Below, piece after piece: positions 32,189-40,949 of a stretch of 64,000 bases of DNA. The stretch covers positions 1 to 64,000 of the forward strand of contig NZ_JBPBBA010000009.1 of the NCBI RefSeq assembly GCF_050896395.1, given 5' to 3'. The translations under genes and the position numbers were made by a program. The notes below the pieces were generated by a model. It was not told where the DNA came from, ran no database searches, and saw nothing but the letters and a program-made list of their open reading frames with translations. Position 1 is the stretch's first letter. Every line of letters begins with the position of its first letter. This stretch comes from Nioella aestuarii (GTDB lineage Bacteria; Pseudomonadota; Alphaproteobacteria; Rhodobacterales; Rhodobacteraceae).

Positions 32189-33769
32189 TCAGGCTTGATC
32201 CGACAGGAGTTGGAGGACGCTCGGCATCTGCTCGGCCAGATCTTCGGCGACAAGACCAGCGCCAAAACTTCGTGCGGCTTCTGTGTGAAACCAGGCGGCG
32301 GCTTCTGCTGCGGGCTTGGGCGGCACATGGCGGGCAAGAAGGCCGGTGATAACCCCCGCCAGCACGTCACCCGACCCCGCGGTCGACAACCAGGGCGCGG
32401 CACGGTCATAGGCGGCGGAGTGGATGCACGCTTGCCCGTCCGGCGCGGCAATGACAGTGTCAGGCCCCTTGAAAAGCACCGCACACCCTGCACGTACGGC
32501 CGCCTCTCGCGTGGCGTCGAGCTTGGAATAGGCGGGGCCGCGCGTACAGGGCGCTGCCAGTTTCGCCGCGAGATCCGGGAACAGCCGGGCAAACTCGCCC
32601 CGATGGGGGGTCAGGACACATCTGTCATGCAGCTGCGCGAATAGGAGCCCCGGAGCGTCCGTGAAGGAGGTCAGCGCATCAGCGTCAAGCACCGTGCCCC
32701 GGCGGGCGGCAAGCGCCATGGCAACCATATCGCAAGTGCCCTGCCCAACCCCAAGCCCCGGGCCCAGGCAAAGCGCGTTCAGGCGTTCATCTGCCAGCAT
32801 TTCGGCCAGCCCCTGCGCCCCGTCGCATTTACGCAGCATGATCGCCGTGAGCTGACAGGCACATTCCATCATCGCAGAGCCGGGGGCGGCCACCGTAACC
32901 AGCCCTGCCCCGATGCGAAGCGCGCCCCGTGCCGCCAATCGCGCCGCGCCGGAGCGGCCCATGGGACCGGATAGGACAAGGGCATGACCATGTTCGTATT
33001 TATGCGCACCAGCCCGTTTGTCCAAAGCGCCGGGCGCATCGACGAGGGTGGCAAGTGGACCAAGCCCACCCCCCGGCGGCGCCAGGGCACCGGGTGCGTC
33101 TGCGCGTCGTGGCTCCAGCCCGATATCGACAAGGGCGATCCTGCCGCAAGCCTGCGGCCCATCTGCCAGATAATGCCCCAGCCGGGCGCGGTGAAAGGTA
33201 ACGGTCAGATCCGCATTGGGCACGCCGGCATGGTCTTCCACCAGCAGCCGGCCACTATCCATGCACAGCCCGGTTGGGCTATCCACCGCAACGTTGCGAC
33301 AGGCCCTGCCCCGTTTGCTCCGACCGATGACCATGGGCGAGACAACCTCTTGCGGGACAAGACGGGTCAGGCCGGCGCCGAACACCGCATCGATGGTCAG
33401 ATCAGCCGTGGCGGATACAATCGCTTCTTCGTCCCAGGGCAGCACCGCACCCAGAGCCTGCCAGCGCGCGCAATTCAGGGCCGCATCGGGCGGAAGCCGG
33501 TCCTGCTCACCATAGAGATATAGCGAAACCTGCCATCCCGCGTCATGCAACAGGCGGGCAATGACGAAACCGTCACCGCCATTGTTACCCGGCCCACACA
33601 GCACAAGCGCGCGCAACGACCCCGCGCGCAGTTCCGGCCATTGATCCATGATCGCGGTCACGACGCCCTGCCCGGCGCGCTCCATCAGGTGCTGGCCGGA
33701 GACCGTCCCGCTTTCCATCGCAGCGGTTTCGATCATGCGCATTTGTGCGGCGGTCAGCAGCTCTGTCAT
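32189..33769 (-). CDS. nnr: Bifunctional NAD(P)H-hydrate epimerase/dehydratase
   Basis: 526 residues, YjeF_N plus YjeF_C fusion. The N-terminal domain epimerises damaged NAD(P)HX (VLCGPGNNGGDGFVIARLL, then DAVFGAGL). The C-terminal ribokinase-like domain dehydrates it using ADP; the key motif is TAGSGDVLAGVITGLLA with the catalytic Asp. The domain order and length are normal for the fused enzyme. It is divergent from glnB and convergent with the Hint gene. A metabolite-repair housekeeping function fits its solitary transcription. Confidence 0.95.
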   Translation of the reverse strand: MTELLTAAQMRMIETAAMESGTVSGQHLMERAGQGVVTAIMDQWPELRAGSLRALVLCGPGNNGGDGFVIARLLHDAGWQVSLYLYGEQDRLPPDAALNCARWQALGAVLPWDEEAIVSATADLTIDAVFGAGLTRLVPQEVVSPMVIGRSKRGRACRNVAVDSPTGLCMDSGRLLVEDHAGVPNADLTVTFHRARLGHYLADGPQACGRIALVDIGLEPRRADAPGALAPPGGGLGPLATLVDAPGALDKRAGAHKYEHGHALVLSGPMGRSGAARLAARGALRIGAGLVTVAAPGSAMMECACQLTAIMLRKCDGAQGLAEMLADERLNALCLGPGLGVGQGTCDMVAMALAARRGTVLDADALTSFTDAPGLLFAQLHDRCVLTPHRGEFARLFPDLAAKLAAPCTRGPAYSKLDATREAAVRAGCAVLFKGPDTVIAAPDGQACIHSAAYDRAAPWLSTAGSGDVLAGVITGLLARHVPPKPAAEAAAWFHTEAARSFGAGLVAEDLAEQMPSVLQLLSDQA

Positions 33770-33808
33770 GGGGGTGGCGGCCTCTTCGCAAGTGGCGAGT
33801 TTACATGC

Positions 33809-33825
33809 TGCACATTTTTTGTGCA
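33809..33825 (+). promoter_or_regulatory. NtrC-type binding site upstream of glnB
   Basis: TGCACATTTTTTGTGCA is a 17-base inverted repeat with the TGCAC/GTGCA arms of NtrC sites. It lies 135 bases before the glnB start. A weaker related sequence (GCGCAGATTTTTGGCG) follows within 20 bases, in line with tandem NtrC sites reported for glnBA in Rhodobacter. Confidence 0.65.
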
Positions 33826-33959
33826 GGTTGCGCAGATTTTTGGCGAGCCCTATGGAATCCCTGCCAACAAGCCCCCCTCTGTCACGCTACCCGATTGCGA
33901 CCCCGGTGGGAAAGTGGTGTCACAGGCCTGCAATACTCGGGCCAGAGGAGTCGGCAGAC

Positions 33960-34298
33960 ATGAAAAAGATCGAAGCCATCATCAAGCCGTTCAAACTGGA
34001 CGAAGTGAAAGAGGCCCTGCAAGAGATCGGCATTCAGGGGCTTAGCGTCACCGAGGTCAAGGGTTTTGGACGTCAGAAAGGCCATACCGAGCTGTATCGC
34101 GGCGCGGAATATGTGGTCGACTTCCTGCCCAAGGTGAAAATCGACGTTGTCCTGTCCGATGACATGGTTGACGGCGCGATCGAAGCGATCGTGGACGCGG
34201 CCAAGACCGACAAGATCGGCGACGGCAAGATTTTCGTCTCGTCCGTCGAACAGGCGATCCGTATCCGCACAGGCGAAAGCGGCGAAGACGCTCTCTGA
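33960..34298 (+). CDS. glnB: Nitrogen regulatory protein P-II
   Basis: 112 residues, standard length. It senses 2-oxoglutarate, ATP/ADP and glutamine (through uridylylation) and controls GlnE and NtrB. The start MKKIEAIIKPFKLDEVKEAL is canonical. The uridylylated Tyr is in TELYRGAEYVVDF, and the C-terminal signature GDGKIFVSSVEQAIRIRTGE is complete. GAGGAG lies 11 bases upstream of the ATG. It is followed 51 bases later by glnA, the classic alphaproteobacterial pair. Confidence 0.97.
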   Translation: MKKIEAIIKPFKLDEVKEALQEIGIQGLSVTEVKGFGRQKGHTELYRGAEYVVDFLPKVKIDVVLSDDMVDGAIEAIVDAAKTDKIGDGKIFVSSVEQAIRIRTGESGEDAL

Positions 34299-34349
34299 GC
34301 TGCCCCTTTCCCCTTACCAACAGTTAACTACTCTCAAGGACACATGGAC

Positions 34350-35756
34350 ATGAGCAACGAAAACGTTCTGAACCTGATCCGTGAAGAAGATATCGAATAT
34401 GTCGATATCCGCTTCACCGACCCACGCGGCAAGCTGCAACACGTCACCGTGATGGCCGATCAGGTCGACGAAGACTTCCTCGAAGAAGGCTTCATGTTCG
34501 ACGGCTCCTCCATCGCTGGCTGGAAGTCCATCGAACAGTCGGACATGAAACTGATGCCCGACACCGACAGCGCCTATATCGACCCGTTCTATGCGGAAAA
34601 GACCCTGTGCATTCACTGCACCGTGGTCGAGCCCGACACCGGCGAACCCTATTCCCGCGACCCGCGCGGCACCGCGCAGAAGGCCGAAGCCTATCTGATC
34701 TCCTCGGGCATCGGCGACACGTCCTATTTCGGTCCCGAAGCGGAATTCTTCCTCTTTGACGATGTGCGCTTCTCTGTCCAGATGAACAAGGTCTCCTACG
34801 AGGTCGACGCTCAGGACGCTGCCTGGAACTCGGACACCGAGTACGAAATGGGCAACATGGGTCATCGCCCCGGTATCAAGGGCGGCTACTTCCCCGTGAA
34901 CCCGACCGACGCCGCACAGGACCTGCGGTCCGAGATGCTGTCCACCATGAAGCGTATCGGCATGAAGGTCGACAAGCACCACCACGAAGTGGCGTCCTGT
35001 CAGCACGAGCTTGGCCTGATCTTCGGCTCGCTCACCAAGCAGGCCGATGAGCTTCAGAAGTACAAATACGTGATCCACAACGTGGCCCACGCCTACGGCA
35101 AATCCGCCACCTTCATGCCCAAGCCGATTTCCGGCGACAACGGCACCGGTATGCACGTGAACATGTCGATCTGGAAAGACGGCAAGCCGCTTTTCGCTGG
35201 CGACAAATATGCCGATCTGTCCGACGAAGCCCTGTACTTCATCGGCGGCATCCTGAAGCACGCGAAGACGCTGAACGCCTTCACCAACCCGTCGACCAAC
35301 TCTTACAAGCGTCTGATCCCCGGCTTCGAAGCCCCGGTTCTGCGCGCCTACTCTGCTCGCAACCGGTCTGGCTGCGTCCGGATCCCGTGGGCGGAATCGC
35401 CGAAGGCCAAGCGCGTCGAGGCCCGTTTCCCCGATCCGGCGGCAAACCCCTACCTGTGCTTCGCGGCCCTGCTGATGGCTGGTCTCGACGGCATCGAGAA
35501 CAAGATCCATCCGGGCGAAGCGTCCGACAAGGATCTGTACGACCTGCCGCCCGAAGAGCTGGCCGGCATCCCGACCGTTTGCGCATCCCTGCGTGAAGCG
35601 CTGGAATGCCTGGAAGCCGATCACGACTTCCTGCTGAAGGGCGACGTGTTCACCAAGGACCAGATCGAAGGCTACCTGGAGCTGAAGTGGGACGAGGTTT
35701 ACGCCTTCGAACACACCCCGCACCCGGTCGAATTCAAAATGTACTACAGCTGCTGA
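34350..35756 (+). CDS. glnA: Glutamine synthetase type I
   Basis: 468 residues, the dodecameric ammonium-assimilating enzyme. Visible are FDGSSIAGWK at the N-terminus, the metal-site segment YFGPEAEFFLFDD, the ATP site KPISGDNGTGMHVNMSIWKD, the Arg region NRSGCVRIPW and the adenylylation Tyr in KDLYDLPPEE near residue 397. The start is taken at 34350 (MSNENVLNLIREED) because AAGGA then has nine-base spacing. An ATG two codons earlier would be only three bases from it. A strong terminator follows. Confidence 0.97.
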   Translation: MSNENVLNLIREEDIEYVDIRFTDPRGKLQHVTVMADQVDEDFLEEGFMFDGSSIAGWKSIEQSDMKLMPDTDSAYIDPFYAEKTLCIHCTVVEPDTGEPYSRDPRGTAQKAEAYLISSGIGDTSYFGPEAEFFLFDDVRFSVQMNKVSYEVDAQDAAWNSDTEYEMGNMGHRPGIKGGYFPVNPTDAAQDLRSEMLSTMKRIGMKVDKHHHEVASCQHELGLIFGSLTKQADELQKYKYVIHNVAHAYGKSATFMPKPISGDNGTGMHVNMSIWKDGKPLFAGDKYADLSDEALYFIGGILKHAKTLNAFTNPSTNSYKRLIPGFEAPVLRAYSARNRSGCVRIPWAESPKAKRVEARFPDPAANPYLCFAALLMAGLDGIENKIHPGEASDKDLYDLPPEELAGIPTVCASLREALECLEADHDFLLKGDVFTKDQIEGYLELKWDEVYAFEHTPHPVEFKMYYSC

Positions 35757-35777
35757 TTTCAGCTATCAGAACAACGG

Positions 35778-35807
35778 AAAAGGGCGCCCTGGTGGCGCCC
35801 TTTTTTG
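35778..35807 (+). terminator. Rho-independent terminator of glnBA
   Basis: GGGCGCC (35782-35788), loop CTGGT and GGCGCCC (35794-35800) are followed by TTTTTT. It ends 50 bases past the glnA stop and abuts the stop codon of the opposite gene at 35808, so it may serve both directions. Confidence 0.92.
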
Positions 35808-36749
35808 TTACGCGGCCAGCAATGCCTGCCCGATCTTCTGGACATGCACCACATCCGTCCCGCAGCACCCGCCAAAGACGTTCATCCACGGAAACCTATC
35901 GCGCAATTCTCGATACTGTGCGGCAAGCTCATCGGGATTTCCTTCCTCCAGATGGCCGAGCTGACAAAGCGTTCCATGGTCGAGAGTCGAGGCATTGGCC
36001 CTGATCCCGCGAACCCTTTGCATCCATGGGGCGGGTTCCAGTGCCGGGCCGAAATCCAGCGGGTGGGAACAGTTGATCATGTAATATGCCGGGGCCGAAC
36101 CTGTTGCTGCATCGACCTTTGCAATCGCCTCCTGCAGCGTTTCGCCACTTTTCATCCGGCGATCCTTATCCAAAGTAAATGAGATCACAGATGCAATTCC
36201 TGCCGCTTTTGCGGCACGGGCGATGCCGATGGCCTCTTCGCTCATGTTGAGCGTCAAAGCCGTTACCAGGTCTGCCCCACCATCGACAAAGGTGGCGATT
36301 TGCTCGGCATGATATGTCTGTGCTTTTTCAGCGGTCAGACCTTCGTTGCGTTGATAAGCATCACCCTTGGGGCCGATGCACCCACTGAGGATCACATTCG
36401 CGTCTGGCAATCCGGCTTCCTGCGCCGCGCGCCGGTAGAGATCCAGGCATCGCAGGTTCATTTCGGCCAGTCCCTCGGGTGAGTAGCCAAGCAACGCCCC
36501 CCAATCCCGGCTTGCGCGGTAACTGAGGCTGTCGAATATGAATGCCGTTTCCAACTGGCAGGCAAGGGTTGCGAAGGCGCGGTAGTAGCTAAGCAGGGCG
36601 TCATAGGCTGCCGAATCGTTGAGCAGGTGAAAAGCACTGAATTCCGGCAGTTCGAACCCTTTCTTGTACATCAGCCAGGTTTCGGTTCCTCCGTCTGTCA
36701 GGAATAGTCGTTCGGTCTGATGCGGAAGTGTTTTATCTGTCGTGATCAT
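35808..36749 (-). CDS. Homocysteine S-methyltransferase family protein
   Basis: 313 residues, single BHMT/MmuM-type barrel. It moves a methyl group to homocysteine. The zinc ligands are the Cys in MINCSHPLDFG and the Cys pair in GGCCGTD, all in place. The N-terminal LFLTDGGTETWLMYKKGFEL is the usual substrate loop. The methyl donor (betaine, dimethylsulfoniopropionate or S-methylmethionine) cannot be decided from the sequence. The start at 36749 follows GAGGAGG. It is a single gene. For a marine roseobacter, a betaine or DMSP donor would be plausible. Confidence 0.85.
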   Translation of the reverse strand: MITTDKTLPHQTERLFLTDGGTETWLMYKKGFELPEFSAFHLLNDSAAYDALLSYYRAFATLACQLETAFIFDSLSYRASRDWGALLGYSPEGLAEMNLRCLDLYRRAAQEAGLPDANVILSGCIGPKGDAYQRNEGLTAEKAQTYHAEQIATFVDGGADLVTALTLNMSEEAIGIARAAKAAGIASVISFTLDKDRRMKSGETLQEAIAKVDAATGSAPAYYMINCSHPLDFGPALEPAPWMQRVRGIRANASTLDHGTLCQLGHLEEGNPDELAAQYRELRDRFPWMNVFGGCCGTDVVHVQKIGQALLAA

Positions 36750-36946
36750 GGGCTGGCCCCTCCTCGGCTCCTTTGGAAAGGCTAGACGCTTCGTTGCGGC
36801 GGCGACAAACGAGAATAGATGCGGCAACAGGTTAGATATTCTATTCCATGCCGATTTCCGCTTGGCTCGAAATGCGTTTTGACAGCCGCAGGGCGCAAGC
36901 CTACCCTTTGGATATTCAATTTGACGTCATAGCCAGAGGATTGCCC

Positions 36947-37396
36947 ATGAGACTCGTTTTCGCCGCTACCGCCATTGCCTTGTCCCTCGCCGCCCCGGCT
37001 GCAGCCCAGATGATGGGCAACACGCCCCAGGATATCATGAGCGTTGCGCAAGGCTTCGGTCCGGCGCAGATGGAAACATCGAACAGTGGTCAGCCAATGA
37101 TGACCGGCACGATCGAGGGCAATAACTACGGCATTCTCATGTATGGCTGCGAAGATGGCGCCTGCGATTCCCTACAGTTCTTCGCCAGTTTCACGACGGA
37201 ACGAAACGGCCTGACCTTGCTGAATCAATGGAACGAGGATCAGCGGTTCGGCGCGGCTTATGTCAGCCGCAGCGGCAGCGTGATCCTGCATTGGAGCGTC
37301 AATATCGACTTTGGCGTCTCACGGCAGAACTTCGCGGACAGCTTCGACATCTGGCGGCTGACACTTGCCGAATTCAGCAGCCACCTGACGCCATGA
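36947..37396 (+). CDS. Secreted YbjN-domain protein
   Basis: 149 residues. A signal peptide (MRLVFAATAIALSLAAPAAA) is followed by a YbjN-like domain: GQPMMTGTIEGNNYGILMYG, then CDSLQFFASF and LLNQWNEDQRFGAAYV. YbjN domains are sensory or chaperone-like folds of the secretion-chaperone superfamily, function unsettled. Two Cys (YGCEDGACDS) may form a disulfide. AGAGGA stands before the ATG at 36947. It is followed within 30 bases by a shorter relative in the same direction. Confidence 0.8.
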   Translation: MRLVFAATAIALSLAAPAAAQMMGNTPQDIMSVAQGFGPAQMETSNSGQPMMTGTIEGNNYGILMYGCEDGACDSLQFFASFTTERNGLTLLNQWNEDQRFGAAYVSRSGSVILHWSVNIDFGVSRQNFADSFDIWRLTLAEFSSHLTP

Positions 37397-37422
37397 CACC
37401 CGGACACGAAGGGAGATCAAAG

Positions 37423-37845
37423 ATGATGCGCATATGGATTGCAGGGCTGGCCCTGCTGGCGACACCGCTTTCGGCGCAGACCGCGCCGGGGGATCTGTTG
37501 GGACAAGCGATGCTGCTTGGCCCGGCGCGGATGGAGGATGCCGGCGGCAGCCTGACCATTTTCGGAGAGGCCGGAACGGCAAGCTATGTCGCTATGGCTT
37601 CCGGCCCCGATTGCAGCAGCAGCGGCAGCAATTGCAGCAATCTCAGCTTTCAGGCTGTGGCACCTCCACCGTCCGGGGGCTCCGCTGTAGCGGATTGGCA
37701 GGCCGCCGGGCTTGGCGGCACAGTCAGCGTCGGGGGCGATGGCTGGCTGGTGCTGACCCACACGGCCTCTGCCGCTGATCCCGCCGCCGCATTCCAGGCC
37801 TGGGGTGGCTTGATGCAGGAATTCAGCGCCCGCTACGGAAACTGA
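37423..37845 (+). CDS. Secreted YbjN-like paralogue
   Basis: 140 residues with a signal peptide (MMRIWIAGLALLATPLSA). It shares the layout of the gene before it: LLGPARMEDAGG matches GFGPAQMETSNSG, and CSNLSFQAVA matches CDSLQFFASF with the same two-Cys loop. It ends with a helix like the partner (FQAWGGLMQEFSARYG). The pair probably arose by tandem duplication and is likely co-transcribed (26-base gap, GGGAG before the ATG). Function unknown. Confidence 0.75.
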   Translation: MMRIWIAGLALLATPLSAQTAPGDLLGQAMLLGPARMEDAGGSLTIFGEAGTASYVAMASGPDCSSSGSNCSNLSFQAVAPPPSGGSAVADWQAAGLGGTVSVGGDGWLVLTHTASAADPAAAFQAWGGLMQEFSARYGN

Positions 37846-37884
37846 TGGATCGCGGCCCGATCCGGGCCGCTTTCCCCTCTGACC

Positions 37885-38460
37885 CTACGGGCAGGACTGG
37901 AACACGCCGTCCACCGGCATGGTGGTCCAGCAGATGATCCCGCCCCAGTGGTAGCCGCCAGCGCCCGACATATCGCGCACCTCGAACCAGGGGTAGCCGT
38001 TCATCATCACGCCAGTATTGGCGATGATCAGCAGGTCCTCCCCTTCCGCGAAACTGCCGATCCGGTCATATTCCATCCCCGGCCCGACGCGCACATTGCC
38101 GCCCCAGGATCGCGCCTGCACCGGGAACGTGCCGCCGCCCGCACTGACCGTCTGGCAGACAAGCATCATGTCCTCGACCCGCAGCTCGGCAGAATTGCCT
38201 TGCCCACGCAGTTCCATATTCGGACCCACATAGCGAAAGCCCGATCCTGTGGGGGCCGCTGTCAGCAGCGTGGCCGGTCCGGTCGCACCGCCGCCCGCGT
38301 CCGTGCCCATTGTGAAGCGGGCCTCTGCCCGGTCCGCCATCGCCGGATCAACGGTGACGATATAGCTGCCATCGCCAAGCGGGCCGCAGTCGAACTGTGT
38401 TTGTGCAGCCGCTGGCAAGGCCAGCAGCGAAACGGCCGCAGCAAAGACGAGACCTCTCAT
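37885..38460 (-). CDS. Secreted protein with MliC-like and SH3 domains
   Basis: 191 residues. After the signal peptide (MRGLVFAAAVSLLALPAAAQ) comes a segment resembling MliC lysozyme-inhibitor domains (GSGFRYVGPNMELRGQGNSA, ending in LVC). Then a bacterial SH3 domain (GGNVRVGPGMEYDRIGSFAE, later PWFEVRD) leads to a Trp/Cys-rich tail. Such folds act at the envelope by binding cell-wall glycan or inhibiting hydrolases; the exact role here is inference. It is convergent with the YbjN pair and lies 18 bases downstream of its paralogue. Confidence 0.72.
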   Translation of the reverse strand: MRGLVFAAAVSLLALPAAAQTQFDCGPLGDGSYIVTVDPAMADRAEARFTMGTDAGGGATGPATLLTAAPTGSGFRYVGPNMELRGQGNSAELRVEDMMLVCQTVSAGGGTFPVQARSWGGNVRVGPGMEYDRIGSFAEGEDLLIIANTGVMMNGYPWFEVRDMSGAGGYHWGGIICWTTMPVDGVFQSCP

Positions 38461-38478
38461 TCAACTAATCCTTTTTGA

Positions 38479-39075
38479 TCAGGGATCGCAGGACGGCAGC
38501 GCGCCCTCCAGCGGTTCATAACCGGGGCAGATATCACCGCCCCAAACATACTCTGTCGACCCGGTCGGGTCATAAAGCTCAAACCAGGAATATCCTCCGG
38601 TTTGTTCCCCTGACCGGGACTGGAGATAGAGCCGGGTTCCCGAGGCAATTTCACCCGTTTCGGGCTGATCCGGCCCGGGGCCCGAACGCAATTCCCCACC
38701 GACAGACAGCGCCATCGCCGGGTAGTCGCCGCGCGGGTGATCCTGTGGCAGTTCCAGCATCGTACAGGGGATGATCGTATCCCCTACCTGCAACGAAGTA
38801 TCCTCGGCCGCGAGGTCCAGCGAAAGATCTCCCGAGTGATAGCGGATCTCGCCCGCGCCATTCGCACCAATCCAGAGCATCTCATGTTCCCGCCGTTCGC
38901 CATCATGGTCACGCGGATAGAGAAACCGCGCTTCGGTTTGATTGGGGGACATGGGGCCCACCCGGATGACGGGCGGCGACTGGTCGTCGGTCATGCAGAA
39001 GAAATAGACGCGCGGGAAGGCCGCGGCTGGGCTGGCTAGCGCTATGGCACCGGCAAACAGGGCGAAACGAAGCAT
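38479..39075 (-). CDS. Secreted SH3-domain protein, paralogue of the next gene
   Basis: 198 residues. A signal peptide (MLRFALFAGAIALASPAAA) precedes a first half with sparse similarity to MliC-like domains (EMLWIGANGAGEIRYHSGD, then PCTMLEL) and a second half that is SH3-like (GGELRSGPGPDQPETGEIAS, GYSWFELYDPTG). The end (WGGDICPGYEPLEGALPSC) parallels WGGIICWTTMPVDGVFQSC of the next gene, showing common descent. The two are 18 bases apart and probably co-transcribed. Role unknown, expected in the periplasm. Confidence 0.7.
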   Translation of the reverse strand: MLRFALFAGAIALASPAAAFPRVYFFCMTDDQSPPVIRVGPMSPNQTEARFLYPRDHDGERREHEMLWIGANGAGEIRYHSGDLSLDLAAEDTSLQVGDTIIPCTMLELPQDHPRGDYPAMALSVGGELRSGPGPDQPETGEIASGTRLYLQSRSGEQTGGYSWFELYDPTGSTEYVWGGDICPGYEPLEGALPSCDP

Positions 39076-39149
39076 CTCAAAAATCCTTTTCCGTCATGAA
39101 ACACGGAAAACTGCGCCGAGACACCGCCCCGGCGCAAGAGATTTCTTGG

Positions 39150-39890
39150 TTATTGAGAGGCTTCACCCTCCCCGGACGCATCATCTTCGGGTTGCGGTTC
39201 CGGCTCGGCAGAGATGCCGTCCTCGGGTGCGCAGGGGCCTGCGCGCAGGTCGTTAATCGCGGCCAGCGCCGTGTCGGCGGCCTCCGGGTCCAGCGTGATC
39301 TGCATGGGGGCGACCAGCGGATAGATCAGCTCACCCCGGTCGCCACGCATTTGCAGCACATGGGTGCGGGCCATGACGGGTCCGAAATTGCCAAGCAGCG
39401 CATCGGCCGAGAACATGCGCTGCGCGCGGGTGCGCAGGGTGCGCGCGCCGTTGATCGCATCGGGGTTTTCCTGATCGCCCTGTTCAGCTGCGGCAGTCCG
39501 CATGTCCGAGAAGATACCACCGGCGGTCTGGATCGCTTCCCACGCGGATTGCGAGGGCATCAGCATTACGCGCGTGTGGCCGTTCACCGTATCTTCGGCG
39601 GGCAGGATACCGGTCAGCGGATCAAGGTCGCGCAGGTCCATACGCAGAACCTGAACACCCACGGGACCGCCCAAGGTATAGCCTTGGTTGGTCATCAGCG
39701 TTTGCACGATCCGGCAGCCCTGAAGCTCCAGTTCGATGGCGGTGTATTCCCCGGTCTCTTCGTTCACGATAACGCCGGGGGATGCGGCGCGGATTGCCAG
39801 CTCCTCGGGGGTGGGTTCCTGCTGAGCGAGGGCAGGAACGGAGGTCAGCGTCAAAAGGGCAATGGATAGAATAAATTTCGATCGGAGCAT
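39150..39890 (-). CDS. Secreted protein of unknown function
   Basis: 246 residues. It has a signal peptide (MLRSKFILSIALLTLTSVPALA in outline) and a mostly soluble mature part without a recognised domain. It has an acidic, low-complexity tail (EPEPQPEDDASGEGEASQ). Two Cys (LQGCRIV and AGPCAP) could pair. It lies 74 bases upstream of the SH3 gene pair in the same direction, so it may head that small transcript. I recognise no family. The hydrophobic/polar pattern is that of a folded exported protein. Confidence 0.7.
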   Translation of the reverse strand: MLRSKFILSIALLTLTSVPALAQQEPTPEELAIRAASPGVIVNEETGEYTAIELELQGCRIVQTLMTNQGYTLGGPVGVQVLRMDLRDLDPLTGILPAEDTVNGHTRVMLMPSQSAWEAIQTAGGIFSDMRTAAAEQGDQENPDAINGARTLRTRAQRMFSADALLGNFGPVMARTHVLQMRGDRGELIYPLVAPMQITLDPEAADTALAAINDLRAGPCAPEDGISAEPEPQPEDDASGEGEASQ

Positions 39891-39986
39891 AGGGGATCTC
39901 TCCTGTTAGAAAGGCGCGGCGGCACAATGGCATGAGGCGCCCCAAGGCGCCAGCGCCAAAGCACCGAACTATACGTTTGAAATGGC

Positions 39987-40184
39987 TCAGAGACGGGTGA
40001 CGCGGTTGGCCAGGCGGGTCATCTGGCGGGCGCGTTGCGTGTTGCGCTGAATGGCCTGACGCTGATCGGGCGTCATCTGGTCGTCATCACGGTTGCCGAA
40101 GGCCGCGTTCACACCTGCATCGACGCCACGATTGATCACGCGCCGGAGCACGCGATTGAGGATCATATTGATAATGCGGTCCAT
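39987..40184 (-). CDS. Small basic protein of unknown function
   Basis: 65 residues, start at 40184 (MDRIINMILNRVLRRVINRG) with GAGG nine bases upstream. The N-terminus is an amphipathic Arg-rich helix, then an Asp-rich turn (NRDDDQMTPDQRQ) and a second basic helix (RARQMTRLANRVTRL). No domain name is certain. Small proteins of this look occur next to exported-protein genes in Rhodobacteraceae. It sits between scpB and the secreted 246-residue gene, same strand. Confidence 0.65.
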   Translation of the reverse strand: MDRIINMILNRVLRRVINRGVDAGVNAAFGNRDDDQMTPDQRQAIQRNTQRARQMTRLANRVTRL

Positions 40185-40256
40185 GGGTCTGCCTCGAATC
40201 TGTTTGTTTTGTCCAGTTTGGCACGATTCCATGGCAGAAATGGGGCAATCCGGCTT

Positions 40257-40949
40257 TTACGGGCCAAACATATCCTCCTGCCCCGGTGCCGGATCCAGCG
40301 CGTCGTCTTCTCCGTCATCATCGGGGCCGGGAAACATGCCGGGCGGCGGGCGGTTGTCCAGCAGTCCCGCTTCACGCAGCTCCTTCAGGCCGGGCAGATC
40401 GCGGGTGGTTTCCAGCCCGAAATGATCGAGAAACTGCGGCGTCACGACGTAAGTTACGGGGCGGCCCGGCGTCATCTTGCGGCGGCCAAAGCGGATCCAT
40501 TCCATCTCGATCAACTGGTCGATGGTGCCACGGCTAACCGAGACGCCGCGGATCTCTTCGATCTCTGCGCGGGTGCAGGGTTGGTGATACGCGATGATCG
40601 CCAGTGTTTCGATGGCGGCGCGGCTGAGCTTGCGGGTCTCTACCGTCTCGCGGTTTATCAGGAACGACAGGTCTGGCGCGGTACGGATGGCCCAGGCATC
40701 GCCCACGCGGGCGACATTGACCCCTCTGCCCTGATAGCGGCGCCGCAAAAGCACAATGGCCTCTGCCGCATCGCAGCCATGGGGCATCCGGTCCTGCATC
40801 GCGCGGGTGGTGAGGGGCTCGGCGGAAGCAAAAAGCATCGCCTCGACCATGCGCTCCTGCTCGGCCAGCGGCAGGGCCTGAAAGAGGCTTTCCTCCTGCT
40901 CGCGCTCTGCGGCCTCGTCCTGCTCGAAATCCGGGTCCTCAGCGGTCAT
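40257..40949 (-). CDS. scpB: Segregation and condensation protein ScpB
   Basis: 230 residues. With ScpA it forms the kleisin complex of SMC condensin in chromosome segregation. It has two winged-helix domains: LAEQERMVEAMLFASAEPLT at the start, AAIETLAIIAYHQPCTRAEI in the middle and the typical GRPVTYVVTPQFLDHFGL. The C-terminal tail is acidic and Pro-rich, common in alphaproteobacteria. Its ATG overlaps the scpA end by 11 bases. Confidence 0.95.
   Translation of the reverse strand: MTAEDPDFEQDEAAEREQEESLFQALPLAEQERMVEAMLFASAEPLTTRAMQDRMPHGCDAAEAIVLLRRRYQGRGVNVARVGDAWAIRTAPDLSFLINRETVETRKLSRAAIETLAIIAYHQPCTRAEIEEIRGVSVSRGTIDQLIEMEWIRFGRRKMTPGRPVTYVVTPQFLDHFGLETTRDLPGLKELREAGLLDNRPPPGMFPGPDDDGEDDALDPAPGQEDMFGP

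Noticed and set aside
36750..36946. Possible SAM or SAH riboswitch upstream of the homocysteine methyltransferase gene
   Set aside because: I looked for SAM-II and SAM/SAH core sequences and pairing around the ribosome site and found no convincing match. A covariance-model search would decide.
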